Assembly (NCBI GenBank): GCA_016718875.1
Contig: JADKBL010000058.1
Span: forward strand, 108,479 to 172,478
Source: Bacteroidota bacterium
GTDB taxonomy: Bacteria > Bacteroidota > Bacteroidia > Bacteroidales > VadinHA17
DNA length: 64,000 nt
Direction of reading: 5' to 3'
Shown: positions 38,002 through 46,282 of the stretch, piece after piece
How positions within the stretch are numbered: position 1 is the stretch's first letter
How the letters are laid out: each line of letters begins with the position of its first letter
Position numbers and translations under genes: made by a program
The notes under the pieces: generated by a model
Databases searched by the model: none
Told to the model about the DNA's origin: nothing
Seen by the model: only the letters and a program-made list of their open reading frames with translations

Positions 38002-38889
38002 ATGCAGAATTACAACATAAATATTGCCGGTTATAGTATAAGATTTGAGTCTGTTGACAACGGACCGGATCTGGTTCCAGCTGCAAGGTTCCTGAGGAAT
38101 ATTTGTGATACCATTGACTATAATGTACTTATAAAGGTTCGTTACGGGACATATTTCCTTCCTGAAAAAGCTGTCAGAGTTTTCCACGCACCATTCGTTG
38201 AAGAGATAAATGGAATTCACGTACATCAGAAGGCTAACTTCTGGAGCATATGGAAATATGATCAGGAGCTGTTTATCAAATCTGTCTTTCCGCTTTGTCA
38301 GGATGACCGGAGTGCAGTTCTTAAATTCTCAATTAACACGCGTGAATGGGAGTTGTGGATCGACTGTAATGCAAAAGAAATTGATCCTCTTGAGTACCCC
38401 CTCGACGGACTTCTGCTTTACTACCTGACAGTTATCAACGGAGATATTCTTATTCATGCCTCAGGAGTAAATTACAATGGATCCGGTTATCTCTTCAGCG
38501 GGGTATCAGGAAAAGGCAAAACAACAATGGCCAGGTTGTGGGAGAGTTATGGAGCAAGAGTTATTCATGATGACAGGCTGATATTAAGGAAAACAGGTGA
38601 CAGCTACACGATGTATAATACACCGGTCTATAACAATGATGAACCACAGCAATCCACGCTCACAAAACTATTTATCATTGACCATTCATCGGATAACAGA
38701 ATAGTGAGTGTGAAAGGGGCTGTTGCAGCAAGTCTTGTAATGTCTAACTGCATTCAGCACAACTGGGGATCGGAGATAATTGCGAAGCTTCTTTCATCAG
38801 TCACTTCATTATGTGAAACTGTGCCTGTAATGAAGCTTTATTTTAAACCTGAAAAGAGTATAGCAGATTATATAATAAAGTATGGATAA
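38002..38889 (+). CDS. HPr kinase/phosphorylase-like protein
   Basis: 295 residues. The central P-loop is SGVSGKGKTT (near residue 170), preceded by ILIHASGVNY and followed by VIHDDRLILRK, which corresponds to the HprK/PEP-carboxykinase fold. The N-terminal half (residues 1-145) is unlike true HprK. Such proteins occur in lasso-peptide and other RiPP clusters, where some phosphorylate the peptide, beside a PqqD gene; that fits the neighbour here. It overlaps the next gene by 8 bases. Confidence 0.8.
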   Translation: MQNYNINIAGYSIRFESVDNGPDLVPAARFLRNICDTIDYNVLIKVRYGTYFLPEKAVRVFHAPFVEEINGIHVHQKANFWSIWKYDQELFIKSVFPLCQDDRSAVLKFSINTREWELWIDCNAKEIDPLEYPLDGLLLYYLTVINGDILIHASGVNYNGSGYLFSGVSGKGKTTMARLWESYGARVIHDDRLILRKTGDSYTMYNTPVYNNDEPQQSTLTKLFIIDHSSDNRIVSVKGAVAASLVMSNCIQHNWGSEIIAKLLSSVTSLCETVPVMKLYFKPEKSIADYIIKYG

Positions 38890-39364
38890 TCGCAAAAAAA
38901 GCGGAGAGATATTAAAAAATGTGGGCTTCACGCTTTTGTCAGAAGGCAAGACCATCAGGATAAAGGCTCATGGTTACAGCATGTATCCCTGTATAAAGCC
39001 CGGTTCATTGATACTGATTGAACCTATAAAAATTAAAGGCCCGCCAAAGCCCGGCGAGATAATAGCCATCAAAAGGGAGAGCGGACTGATTGTTCACCGA
39101 CTCACAAGGATTACTGTGACCAGTGGCATTACAACTTACATTGCCAGGGGCGACAGCAATGCCCTTGAAGACGGGGCAATTACTATCGGTAAAATTGCAG
39201 GAAGAATTGTCGGTGCGGAATCAACAGGAGAAAATCCTGTTCCGGCAGATATAAGCATTAACACAAAACCAAGGTATATCATTAACAGGTTAAGGGTTAT
39301 TGGGGTCATATTGTGGAAGAAGATCAGGCTAATACCATATAAAATCAGGATCTCTGGCAAATAA
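38882..39364 (+). CDS. S24/S26-type signal peptidase-like protein
   Basis: 160 residues. The catalytic Ser is S33 in HGYSMYPCI, and the second motif LIVHRLTRI has a His (H72) where bacterial type I peptidases have Lys, closer to the SipW/archaeal type. ARGDSNALEDG is the conserved third box. A C-terminal segment (LRVIGVILWKKIRL) could associate with the membrane. It may trim a peptide handled by the set. It overlaps the HPr-kinase-like gene. Confidence 0.8.
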   Translation: MDNRKKSGEILKNVGFTLLSEGKTIRIKAHGYSMYPCIKPGSLILIEPIKIKGPPKPGEIIAIKRESGLIVHRLTRITVTSGITTYIARGDSNALEDGAITIGKIAGRIVGAESTGENPVPADISINTKPRYIINRLRVIGVILWKKIRLIPYKIRISGK

Positions 39365-39374
39365 AATATTTAAA

Positions 39375-39415
39375 CACAGAGGACTCAGAGGAAGTCACAA
39401 AGGCCACAGAGGAAA
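39375..39415. repeat. CACAGAGG-type dispersed repeat
   Basis: acacagaggactcagagg and cacaaaggccacagagg are two imperfect copies in tandem, in the spacer between the S26-type and ABC exporter genes. They belong to the family at 20961-21081. Confidence 0.6.
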
Positions 39416-39466
39416 TATAAATGTTAACTTTATGAGATTTGTGGATAAAAAGACTTGAGATTTACT

Positions 39467-41278
39467 ATGAAGCAGAAGATAAATCTATTCAGGGAATCAC
39501 TAAAACTTGTATGGAAGAGCGCTCCGGGCTGGACAGTGGCAAACATTGTCCTGTCAGCCATAAGAAGTGTATTGCCTCTTCTGTTGGTTGTCCTGATAAA
39601 GATGCTGATCGACGCCATTACTGCTGCTGTTAAAGAAGGTCAGGGCTTTGAGGATAACCAGATAATATTGATGATCGTTGCTGTTGCAGTTGTATATTTC
39701 ATTGATGAGATTTCATCCGACCTGGGCAACTGGGTAAGAAAAAACCAGTCATATAAACTCGAGATCTTTATGTACGGATTGCTTCACAGGAAATCAATAA
39801 GTCTCGATCTTATAAACTTTGAAAAACCGGAATACTTCGATATCCTGACAAGAGCCTCAAGAGAAGCTCCTTGGAGACCCAACTCAATCCTCAACAACCT
39901 GATTACCTTACTAAAAGGAGCTGCATCCCTGCTTCTGATGACCGGACTTATTTTCACCCTGCACTGGTCAATGGCTGTAATACTTCTCGCAGTTAATATT
40001 CCTGGAATTTGGATGAGGCTGCACTATGCGGGTGTACTTTACAATTTCCAGAAAAAGCAGACCCCTGAGGCTCGAAAGTCGGCATATTTCAACTGGCTCC
40101 TTACAGGTGACAGGCCATCGAGGGAATTAAGGCTCTTCGGACTCGGGGATTATTTCATCAAAATGTTCAGAAATTCCTTCCTCAGGCATAAAGAGGAGGA
40201 GATGGATATCATCCGCAAGAGGACATTTATAGAAATGATCTCAGGGCTCTTTAAGGCTGCCGCGCTTTTGTTTGTCCTGATATTTATTGCCGGCAGAACA
40301 ACAGGCGGAGTGATTTCTCTAGGTGAGATGGCTATGTTCCTACTTGCATTCCGGCAGGGAATGACATATATTAAAGAGATCTTCGGCTCAGTTTCAGGCC
40401 TTTATGAAGACAGCCTCTTTATTGGAGATACATTTGAGTTTTTGAATCTTGAAGAAAAGATAAAAGCAGAAGAGCCTATCGCTTCTGTAAAAGTTTTCAA
40501 TGACAAAATAATACTGGAAAACCTCACATTCACCTACCCCGGTAACAGGTCAAAAACCATTGATAATGTCTCGTTGCAGATAAAAAAAGGGGAGATCATT
40601 GCCATTGTAGGTCCGAACGGAGCCGGGAAGTCCACCCTTGTAAGATTATTATGCAGGTTGTATGATCCGGATTCGGGTGAGATAAGACTTGACGGCAATG
40701 AGATAAAGAACATTGATCCGGCAGAATACAGGAAGCTCTTTTCTGTTGTGTTTCAGGATTTCATGTTGTATAATCTTTCAGCCGGAGAGAACATCAGGCT
40801 TGGAGATATTGGTGCTAATGTTGTTGATCAGGAAAATAAGATTAGATCAGCAGCAGGAACTGCAGGAGTGGATAAACTTATAGCATCGTTGCCGGAGGGT
40901 TATTCCGCCTCAATAGGGAATCTCTTTGATGATAGCCGTGAGCTGAGCTGGGGGGAGTGGCAGAAGATAGCACTGGCGAGGTCGTTATACAGGGATGCTC
41001 CCATTCTGATCCTTGATGAGCCATCGAGTGCGCTTGATGCCGATGCCGAGTATGAGATCTTCAGCAGGTTCAGGGAGATTGTAAAAGGAAGGACATCAAT
41101 TTTGATTAGTCACAGGTTTACCAATGTCACCCTGGCAGACAGGATCATAGTAATTGACCAGGGTGCCATAGCGGAATCGGGTACGCATGACGAGCTGATG
41201 GAGAGGAAGGGGATTTACCATAGCATGTATACTAAACAGAGCGGACGGTTTGCAGGGAGCCAGGAGAGTGATTACTAA
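39467..41278 (+). CDS. ABC exporter with fused membrane and ATPase domains
   Basis: 603 residues from ATG 39467 (a TTG at 39455 is in frame). The membrane domain covers residues about 20-310 with five to six helices. The nucleotide-binding domain has Walker A GPNGAGKST, the altered signature LSWGEWQKIALARSL (LSGGQ is usual) and Walker B ILILDEPSSALDADAE, followed by the switch His in LISHRF. This altered signature is shared with exporters from lasso-peptide clusters as far as I recall. It probably exports a peptide made or processed by the preceding genes. Confidence 0.85.
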   Translation: MKQKINLFRESLKLVWKSAPGWTVANIVLSAIRSVLPLLLVVLIKMLIDAITAAVKEGQGFEDNQIILMIVAVAVVYFIDEISSDLGNWVRKNQSYKLEIFMYGLLHRKSISLDLINFEKPEYFDILTRASREAPWRPNSILNNLITLLKGAASLLLMTGLIFTLHWSMAVILLAVNIPGIWMRLHYAGVLYNFQKKQTPEARKSAYFNWLLTGDRPSRELRLFGLGDYFIKMFRNSFLRHKEEEMDIIRKRTFIEMISGLFKAAALLFVLIFIAGRTTGGVISLGEMAMFLLAFRQGMTYIKEIFGSVSGLYEDSLFIGDTFEFLNLEEKIKAEEPIASVKVFNDKIILENLTFTYPGNRSKTIDNVSLQIKKGEIIAIVGPNGAGKSTLVRLLCRLYDPDSGEIRLDGNEIKNIDPAEYRKLFSVVFQDFMLYNLSAGENIRLGDIGANVVDQENKIRSAAGTAGVDKLIASLPEGYSASIGNLFDDSRELSWGEWQKIALARSLYRDAPILILDEPSSALDADAEYEIFSRFREIVKGRTSILISHRFTNVTLADRIIVIDQGAIAESGTHDELMERKGIYHSMYTKQSGRFAGSQESDY

Positions 41279-41280
41279 CC

Positions 41281-41420
41281 CTTGGCTTCAGCCCGGGGCC
41301 TCTGGAGCTCTCTCTGATACGGGCCTTAGCCAGTACAACCCCAGGCTAAAGTCTGGGGACATAGATCATAATAGCAGGATGGGGGACAGGTCGGGAAACC
41401 CCGGGCTGAAGCCCGGGGTT
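41281..41420. repeat. REP-like palindromes on the left of the transposase gene
   Basis: CCCCAGGCTAAAGTCTGGGG (41339-41358) and a perfect 11-bp-arm palindrome AACCCCGGGCT-GA-AGCCCGGGGTT (41397-41420), plus a decayed copy near 41283-41299. No gene is seen in 41279-41425. Confidence 0.8.
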
Positions 41421-41425
41421 AGGGA

Positions 41426-41881
41426 TCATCCGCGGGGATGAGGCGGAGGTCCAGGGATCCTTACAAGTCCATCCTTCTTTATCATCTCATTGCATTCCTT
41501 ATCCCAGGTTTTTTGTGTATGATGTAGTTCCTGATTCCGGATGTACAGTCTAATTCTGTCCAGATCGGAGTCACCAAAAGAGGCTGCATAATATTCATCT
41601 GCCCATTCAAACTTATTTACTGTCAGTTTATTCCTGTTTATCCAGAACGACGATTCACCTTTTATCAACTGAATAACTCTGGCAATAGCCTGATCAGGTC
41701 CAAGAGAGATAATACTGTGTATATGTTCCCTGTGTCCGTTAATTGTATCTATATATATTCCCTTTTCGAGTGCATTGACCTTAATATGTTCTGTCAGTTC
41801 CTTTAGGAGATCATTTGTCAGATAAGGTATTCTTCTTTTGGTGCCCCATACGCAGTGGAGCCAGATCTTAACGTATGACAT
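41426..41881 (-). CDS. IS200-like / REP-associated Y1 transposase
   Basis: 151 residues. The HUH motif is HREHIHSIISL (residues about 50-60), and the catalytic Tyr region is DLDRIRLYIRNQELHHTQKT, as in IS200/IS605 TnpA and RAYT proteins. The start SYVKIWLHCVWGTKRR is typical of the Bacteroidetes branch. The C-terminus (IPGPPPHPRG) runs into the repeat. The gene is flanked on both sides by palindromes of one family, like a REPtron, and may be single-copy and domesticated or still mobile. Confidence 0.85.
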   Translation of the reverse strand: MSYVKIWLHCVWGTKRRIPYLTNDLLKELTEHIKVNALEKGIYIDTINGHREHIHSIISLGPDQAIARVIQLIKGESSFWINRNKLTVNKFEWADEYYAASFGDSDLDRIRLYIRNQELHHTQKTWDKECNEMIKKDGLVRIPGPPPHPRG

Positions 41882-41928
41882 AATATACGGTGTTTGGGCT
41901 AAAGCCTTGTTAATATCTGCATGCTAAA

Positions 41929-42205
41929 TCCCCAGGCTGAAGCCTGGGGGTAGTGATCACCCTTTCAGCTTAGGTTGCAGGCCCAGGAACCTCAGACTAA
42001 ATAACCCCAGGCTTCAGCCTGGGGTTATAGCCCCGTGAATTACCCCGGGGCAGCCCTGAATCAGCGCGTGCTCCGGACTGAAGGCCGGAACGGATTGCAC
42101 GAGGAAGCGCGGATTGCAGCGAATTAAAACCATCAAACTTACCTATTCCTGTCTTTTCATCTCATCATCCGGTTCAGTTACCCCGGGTATTACCCCGGGG
42201 CTGGC
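41929..42205. repeat. REP-like palindromes on the right of the transposase gene
   Basis: CCCCAGGCT-GA-AGCCTGGGG (41930-41949) and ATAACCCCAGGCT-TC-AGCCTGGGGTTAT (42001-42028, 13-bp perfect arms) are in opposite orientation judging by the loop. Shorter pieces, taccccgggg, recur at 42038-42050 and 42178-42204. No gene is seen in 41882-42286. Confidence 0.8.
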
Positions 42206-42286
42206 TGAATCAGCACGGTAATGGGATCAACCATCTCCGCAGCACGAATTGCGGATGCAGCGAGAATCATTTTTTAATTTTTTATT

Positions 42287-43162
42287 TCACTTTACTCCAT
42301 TATTACTTATGGTTATTGAACCTTTTATTTTGCCGCTTATATCCTTATTAAAAAAATAAAAATAGATTACAAATACTCCTAATACTATTGTGGAAATTAA
42401 AGAACCTTCAAGTCCAAAGTCACTAAATGGGAAATCATCACTTCTTTTATTTATAATTTCGAAAATACTTGAAGTATTCAATCCACTTACTGAAAATCCT
42501 AAAATTGGTCCTTGTAAGAGATTCCAACTAAAATGAAATCCAATTGGAATTGATAAATTCATATTTTTCAAATACAAAAGACACAATAATATGCCTATCA
42601 ATAGAATATTAATCATTCCAAATATATTGAATGAAGAATTAAATGAATGTAATAGGCTAAAAATTAAAGATGAAATTAAAATTGCTAAATGTTTGTTTGA
42701 ATTTTTATAAAGGTTTTGAAAAATGAACCCCCTGGACATAAGTTCTTCTGAAATGGCTACACAAAAAAAGATAACTATATACCACAAAATTTCAATCCCA
42801 ATATTATTAAAGGTGACTTCAACTTTATATGATGATGAAATTATTAAGAGAATTATGAATATTTCAATAAGCCCTAGTACAATTCCATAAAGGATTCCTC
42901 TAAAATGAAACATGGACTTGAATACCTCAGGTTTTTCTTTATCAATAAATTTTGATATAAATAAAATTGCGCCTAAAATTCCAAAAGAATGCAGCTAATT
43001 GGGATACCAACAAAAATGCATAGTTAGTGCTAATTAAATGATCAAATTCTGTTTTGAACTTGAAAATGACTCCGGATATACAAGAAATACTAAAGCATAA
43101 AAAATCATAGAAGAGAATAACCAAATAGGGAAAAAAATTAATATTTTACTCCAAACATTCAT
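42287..43162 (-). CDS. CPBP intramembrane metalloprotease, two frameshifts
   Basis: About 291 residues read as one gene from ATG 43162 (MNVWSKILIFFPIWL). Two frame changes are needed and cancel out: one base added in the T4 run at 43052-43055 and one removed from the A4 run at 42983-42986. The active-site motifs are intact: SEELMSRG (EExxxR), FSLLHSFN and HFSWNLLQG. Six or more membrane helices. CPBP (Abi) proteases often provide self-immunity next to bacteriocin genes, and here the gene ends the peptide operon. AT-rich relative to its surroundings. Confidence 0.8.
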
Positions 43163-43261
43163 AACTCAAATTCAATTTTACTCAGGTTTTATATTTATAA
43201 AAATGATAATCAACTATTTCTATTTATACTGAACAAAGATTTAGAAAATATTTTTAAGGGG

Positions 43262-43286
43262 AAAGGCGGGATTAAATCCCGCCTTT
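43262..43286 (-). terminator. Terminator between the peptide genes and the CPBP gene
   Basis: AAAGGCGGGATT (43262-43273) and AATCCCGCCTTT (43275-43286) form a perfect inverted repeat 8 bases after the stop of peptide 1. On the - strand it is followed by CCCCTTAAAAA, a weak T tail. It could let high peptide expression taper off before the immunity gene. Confidence 0.6.
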
Positions 43287-43293
43287 ATAATAA

Positions 43294-43500
43294 CTAATTT
43301 GCAGGTCTATAGTATACACTGAAATCCATAGAAGCGGCTATAACTCCAGCACCTCCCCCGTATTTAGCATAAATCAACATCTCTCTTACAAAAAATCCCA
43401 CATCATAAGCAATTCCGCCTGCGCTTATTTCTTGAAGTTCACTTGTTGACATTTCTTCTAAGAAATCAACAAATTCATTGTTTTTAATTTTAGTTTCCAT
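43294..43500 (-). CDS. Bacteriocin-like peptide precursor with double-glycine leader (68 aa)
   Basis: 68 residues. The N-terminal part METKIKNNEFVDFLEEMSTS and then ELQEISAGG forms a typical leader; the conserved spacing of Met/Leu, Glu and Ile fits cleavage after AG, or one residue later after GG (residue 29). The core of about 39 residues is hydrophobic and glycine-rich (YAKYGGGAGVIAASM) with no cysteine, so it is not a lanthipeptide. It lies 27 bases after the smaller peptide gene and is followed by a terminator. Confidence 0.8.
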   Translation of the reverse strand: METKIKNNEFVDFLEEMSTSELQEISAGGIAYDVGFFVREMLIYAKYGGGAGVIAASMDFSVYYRPAN

Positions 43501-43527
43501 TGCTTTTTACTTTTAGTAGTTTAATTT

Positions 43528-43695
43528 TTATTTTGCAATTTCAGGTTCACCTGCAAGACCCTTCTTAAAATTGTCCCAATCTTCAATGATTGCAACTCCA
43601 ACTGCAGCAAGTAGTTTCCAAAGTATATTTCCTCCATTAATTTCTTTCTTTTCGACTAATGAAAGCTCTATTACACTGTAGTTTTTAATTTCCAT
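43528..43695 (-). CDS. Second double-glycine peptide precursor (55 aa)
   Basis: 55 residues from ATG 43695, too short for usual gene-length cut-offs. The leader IELSLVEKKEINGG (Leu -12, Ser -11, Glu -8, Ile -4, Gly -2, Gly -1) is a near-perfect match to class II bacteriocin leaders. The 33-residue core NILWKLLAAVGVAIIEDWDN, then FKKGLAGEPEIAK, would form an amphipathic helix. With the 68-residue peptide it may make a two-component bacteriocin; a signal peptide role is also possible. Confidence 0.8.
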   Translation of the reverse strand: MEIKNYSVIELSLVEKKEINGGNILWKLLAAVGVAIIEDWDNFKKGLAGEPEIAK

Positions 43696-43754
43696 AATTC
43701 AGGTATTAGATATTTTAAAAAAGCTGGTCCCTTTTCTTTTTCATGCCAGGGGTT

Positions 43755-44096
43755 TTAGCATGGCAACGTTACCATACTAAGATCGCTTTGCAGAGTCCGG
43801 AAAAAAAGGATTCTGGAAAAAAATCTTCCACCGTTATAATCTTTTACCTCTTCAACAGTCAATGGCCTCATAATACAGCTTATTTTGATCTCATAGGGCC
43901 GGCTGAAATAATAAGTCTTTTCGGATTTTGAGTATACAATAGGAGCTCCATGCGACCTCAATTCATCAATCAGTTCATATAAACTGGTTCGGCTGACGCC
44001 AAGCTGATATGCAAATTCAACCGGAGCACCTGTTCTCCTCTGTATCATAAGTGTGTTAAACTTAAAAATTCGGTCAAGCTGGTTAAAAACTTTCAT
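43755..44096 (-). CDS. Winged-helix protein ending in a double-glycine motif
   Basis: 113 residues. Residues about 8-50 form a helix-turn-helix (IQRRTGAPVEFAYQLGVSRT, then SLYELIDELRSHG), followed by a short wing (YSKSEKTYYFS). Residues 79-90, LTVEEVKDYNGG, match the double-glycine leader consensus (Leu -12, Thr -11, Glu -8, Val -7, Gly -2, Gly -1) and leave a 23-residue tail RFFSRILFFRTLQSDLSMVT. It sits between exporter and peptides. It may be the cluster regulator, and the C39 peptidase could in principle cut it. The tail follows a T7 run, so the last residues depend on correct base calls. Confidence 0.75.
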   Translation of the reverse strand: MKVFNQLDRIFKFNTLMIQRRTGAPVEFAYQLGVSRTSLYELIDELRSHGAPIVYSKSEKTYYFSRPYEIKISCIMRPLTVEEVKDYNGGRFFSRILFFRTLQSDLSMVTLPC

Positions 44097-44122
44097 AGTA
44101 GCACGAGTATTAATTAGACATA

Positions 44123-46276
44123 TTAACTGATTTCAATATTCTGATGATTCCACATCTCTCTGAAATGACCTTCAGTAACAGATAATTCCTTAAAAGTACC
44201 CTCCTGCACTGCATAGCCTTTGTTAAGAACAATAATCCTGTCTGCCATACTTATAGTCGAAAGACGATGAGCAATAACAATTACAGTTTTCTTCTCCTCC
44301 CGCATGAGATTAATTGTATTCTGCACAAACTTCTCAGCAACCGAATCAAGCGAGGATGTTGCTTCATCAAGGATCAGTATCTCAGGATCACGATATAAAG
44401 CCCGGGCAATCGCAATCCTCTGCTTCTGACCGCCAGAAAGATTTGATCCGTTCTCTCCCAGATAGGTCCTGAAACCATTTGGCAGACTTTCAATAAAGTG
44501 GGTCATGCCAAGCTTCTCACAAACACTCAGGACTTTATGCATATCAGGGTTTATTTCACCAACTGCTATATTCTCAGTTACATTACCGGCAAAGAGATCT
44601 ATCTTCTGCGGTACAACAGAAACAACCTTCCGGAGCGATTTCTGTGTAAAGTGAACGATATCAAACTGACCTATCCTGATATGTCCGCTCTGTAGCAGAT
44701 AAATATTCTGAATAAGCGAGACCAGAGTTGTCTTTCCCGATCCACTCTCGCCGACTATGGCAGTGATCTCCCCTTTTTTCATACTGAGATTCAGTGACTC
44801 AAACACCTCCACTCTTGTACCATATCTGAATTTTACATTCTCAAATGAAATATCACCAACCATTTCGGGCATCAGTTCAATCCTGTCATTCTCATCATCA
44901 ACCTCAAGATCAAATATTTCAAACAGCCTGTCTGCAGCAATACGGGCATCCTGAAATGATCTGTTGAAACCGATTATGCTTGTTACAGGAGCTGTAAAAT
45001 AACCTGTTACAGCATAAAATGATAAAAGCTCTCCCGGAGTGATTTCTGTTTTAATTACGAAACCGGTCCCGGCCCATAATAAAACAAGCACGATTATTTG
45101 AGTTACAAATGCAGATGAAATATTAGAAAATATTGAATTTAAACCTGACTTATAGACAGTCTCCAGGAGAGCTACAAATCTTGTTTCTGTTTTAAAATTT
45201 GAATAGTCTTCAAGACTAAAGCGCTTAATTGTAGAAGCTGAGTTGAGTGATTCAACTAGCTGTGCTTCCAGATCAGCTCCACGTTCCATAACCTTCCTCT
45301 GAACTTTTTTATTCAGCCTGTTGTAAAGCCAGTATATAGCGAAATAGAACGGAACAACCAACAACATAATCAAAGCCAGCTTCCAGAAAAAGGTGAACAT
45401 CATAATAAATGACACTATCAGGATAAAAACATTCAGAACGAGGTTAATTGACACATCATTGATAAACACCCTTATCTTTACTGCATCTCCAATCCTTGAA
45501 ATGATTTCACCGGTCCTCATATTGTCAAAAAATGACTGTGGAAGACGCAGGAGATGCTGATAGTATCCAAGAATAAGTGAAGCGTCGATTCTTTGTCCTG
45601 TTTTGAGTACAAATAGATATTGGAAAAGACTTAGAAGCAGTCTGAACATTATGATGACAATCATCGCAATACCTAGAAGATTCAGGAGATTGATATTCCC
45701 TCCGGGTATTACATGATCTACAAGTTTCCCGACATAAAGAGAAGTTGCCAGTCCAAGAACAGAAAAAACAAGCGCCCCCGCCAGTGATTGAAGCAATATA
45801 AACCGATTCGGTTTAATAAGATGCCAGAGACGTTTAGATATTGATACTTTCTCATTTTTCACGGAAAATTTTTCACCGGGAGCTATAAGGACAAGTACTC
45901 CTGTCCATTCCTTTTTAAAATCTTCAGGCGATCGTTTATGCAGTTCCCCGTCTGCAGGATCCATTAACTCAATGAAATTCTCAGTAGTCCGGACAATTAC
46001 TACAAAATGATGGAGGATTTCTTTTACAACTATATGCGCAATTGCCGGTTTTGGTATCTTAAAAAGACTGTCAAAGTCTCCTCTGACTCCTTTTGCAAGG
46101 AAGCCCATTTTAGAGGCTGCTTCCGTCAGACCCAGAATGTTGGTCCCTTTCTTATCGGTGCCTGCAAACTGTCTGATCCTTGATACAGGAAGACGGACCT
46201 TATAATGCGCGGCCACTGAAGCCAGACAAGCGGCTCCGCAATCAGTTATATCCCTTTGTTTAACCCTGATATTCAT
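44123..46276 (-). CDS. C39 peptidase-containing ABC exporter (bacteriocin processing)
   Basis: 717 residues. The N-terminal C39 protease has Cys13 in QRDITDCGAACLAS, His90 in LHHFVVIV and Asp106 in MDPADG, all three catalytic residues. A six-helix membrane domain (residues about 155-440) and an ATPase domain follow: GESGSGKTTL (Walker A), LSGGQKQRIAIARAL and ILILDEATSSLDS. It cuts double-glycine leaders and exports the core peptide through the inner membrane. The adaptor gene lies 6 bases upstream, the peptides just downstream. Confidence 0.95.
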   Translation of the reverse strand: MNIRVKQRDITDCGAACLASVAAHYKVRLPVSRIRQFAGTDKKGTNILGLTEAASKMGFLAKGVRGDFDSLFKIPKPAIAHIVVKEILHHFVVIVRTTENFIELMDPADGELHKRSPEDFKKEWTGVLVLIAPGEKFSVKNEKVSISKRLWHLIKPNRFILLQSLAGALVFSVLGLATSLYVGKLVDHVIPGGNINLLNLLGIAMIVIIMFRLLLSLFQYLFVLKTGQRIDASLILGYYQHLLRLPQSFFDNMRTGEIISRIGDAVKIRVFINDVSINLVLNVFILIVSFIMMFTFFWKLALIMLLVVPFYFAIYWLYNRLNKKVQRKVMERGADLEAQLVESLNSASTIKRFSLEDYSNFKTETRFVALLETVYKSGLNSIFSNISSAFVTQIIVLVLLWAGTGFVIKTEITPGELLSFYAVTGYFTAPVTSIIGFNRSFQDARIAADRLFEIFDLEVDDENDRIELMPEMVGDISFENVKFRYGTRVEVFESLNLSMKKGEITAIVGESGSGKTTLVSLIQNIYLLQSGHIRIGQFDIVHFTQKSLRKVVSVVPQKIDLFAGNVTENIAVGEINPDMHKVLSVCEKLGMTHFIESLPNGFRTYLGENGSNLSGGQKQRIAIARALYRDPEILILDEATSSLDSVAEKFVQNTINLMREEKKTVIVIAHRLSTISMADRIIVLNKGYAVQEGTFKELSVTEGHFREMWNHQNIEIS

Positions 46277-46282
46277 GCTGAA

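Noticed and set aside
41250..41441. 63-codon + strand frame after the ABC exporter
   Set aside because: Composed of REP-like palindromes; no coding signal.
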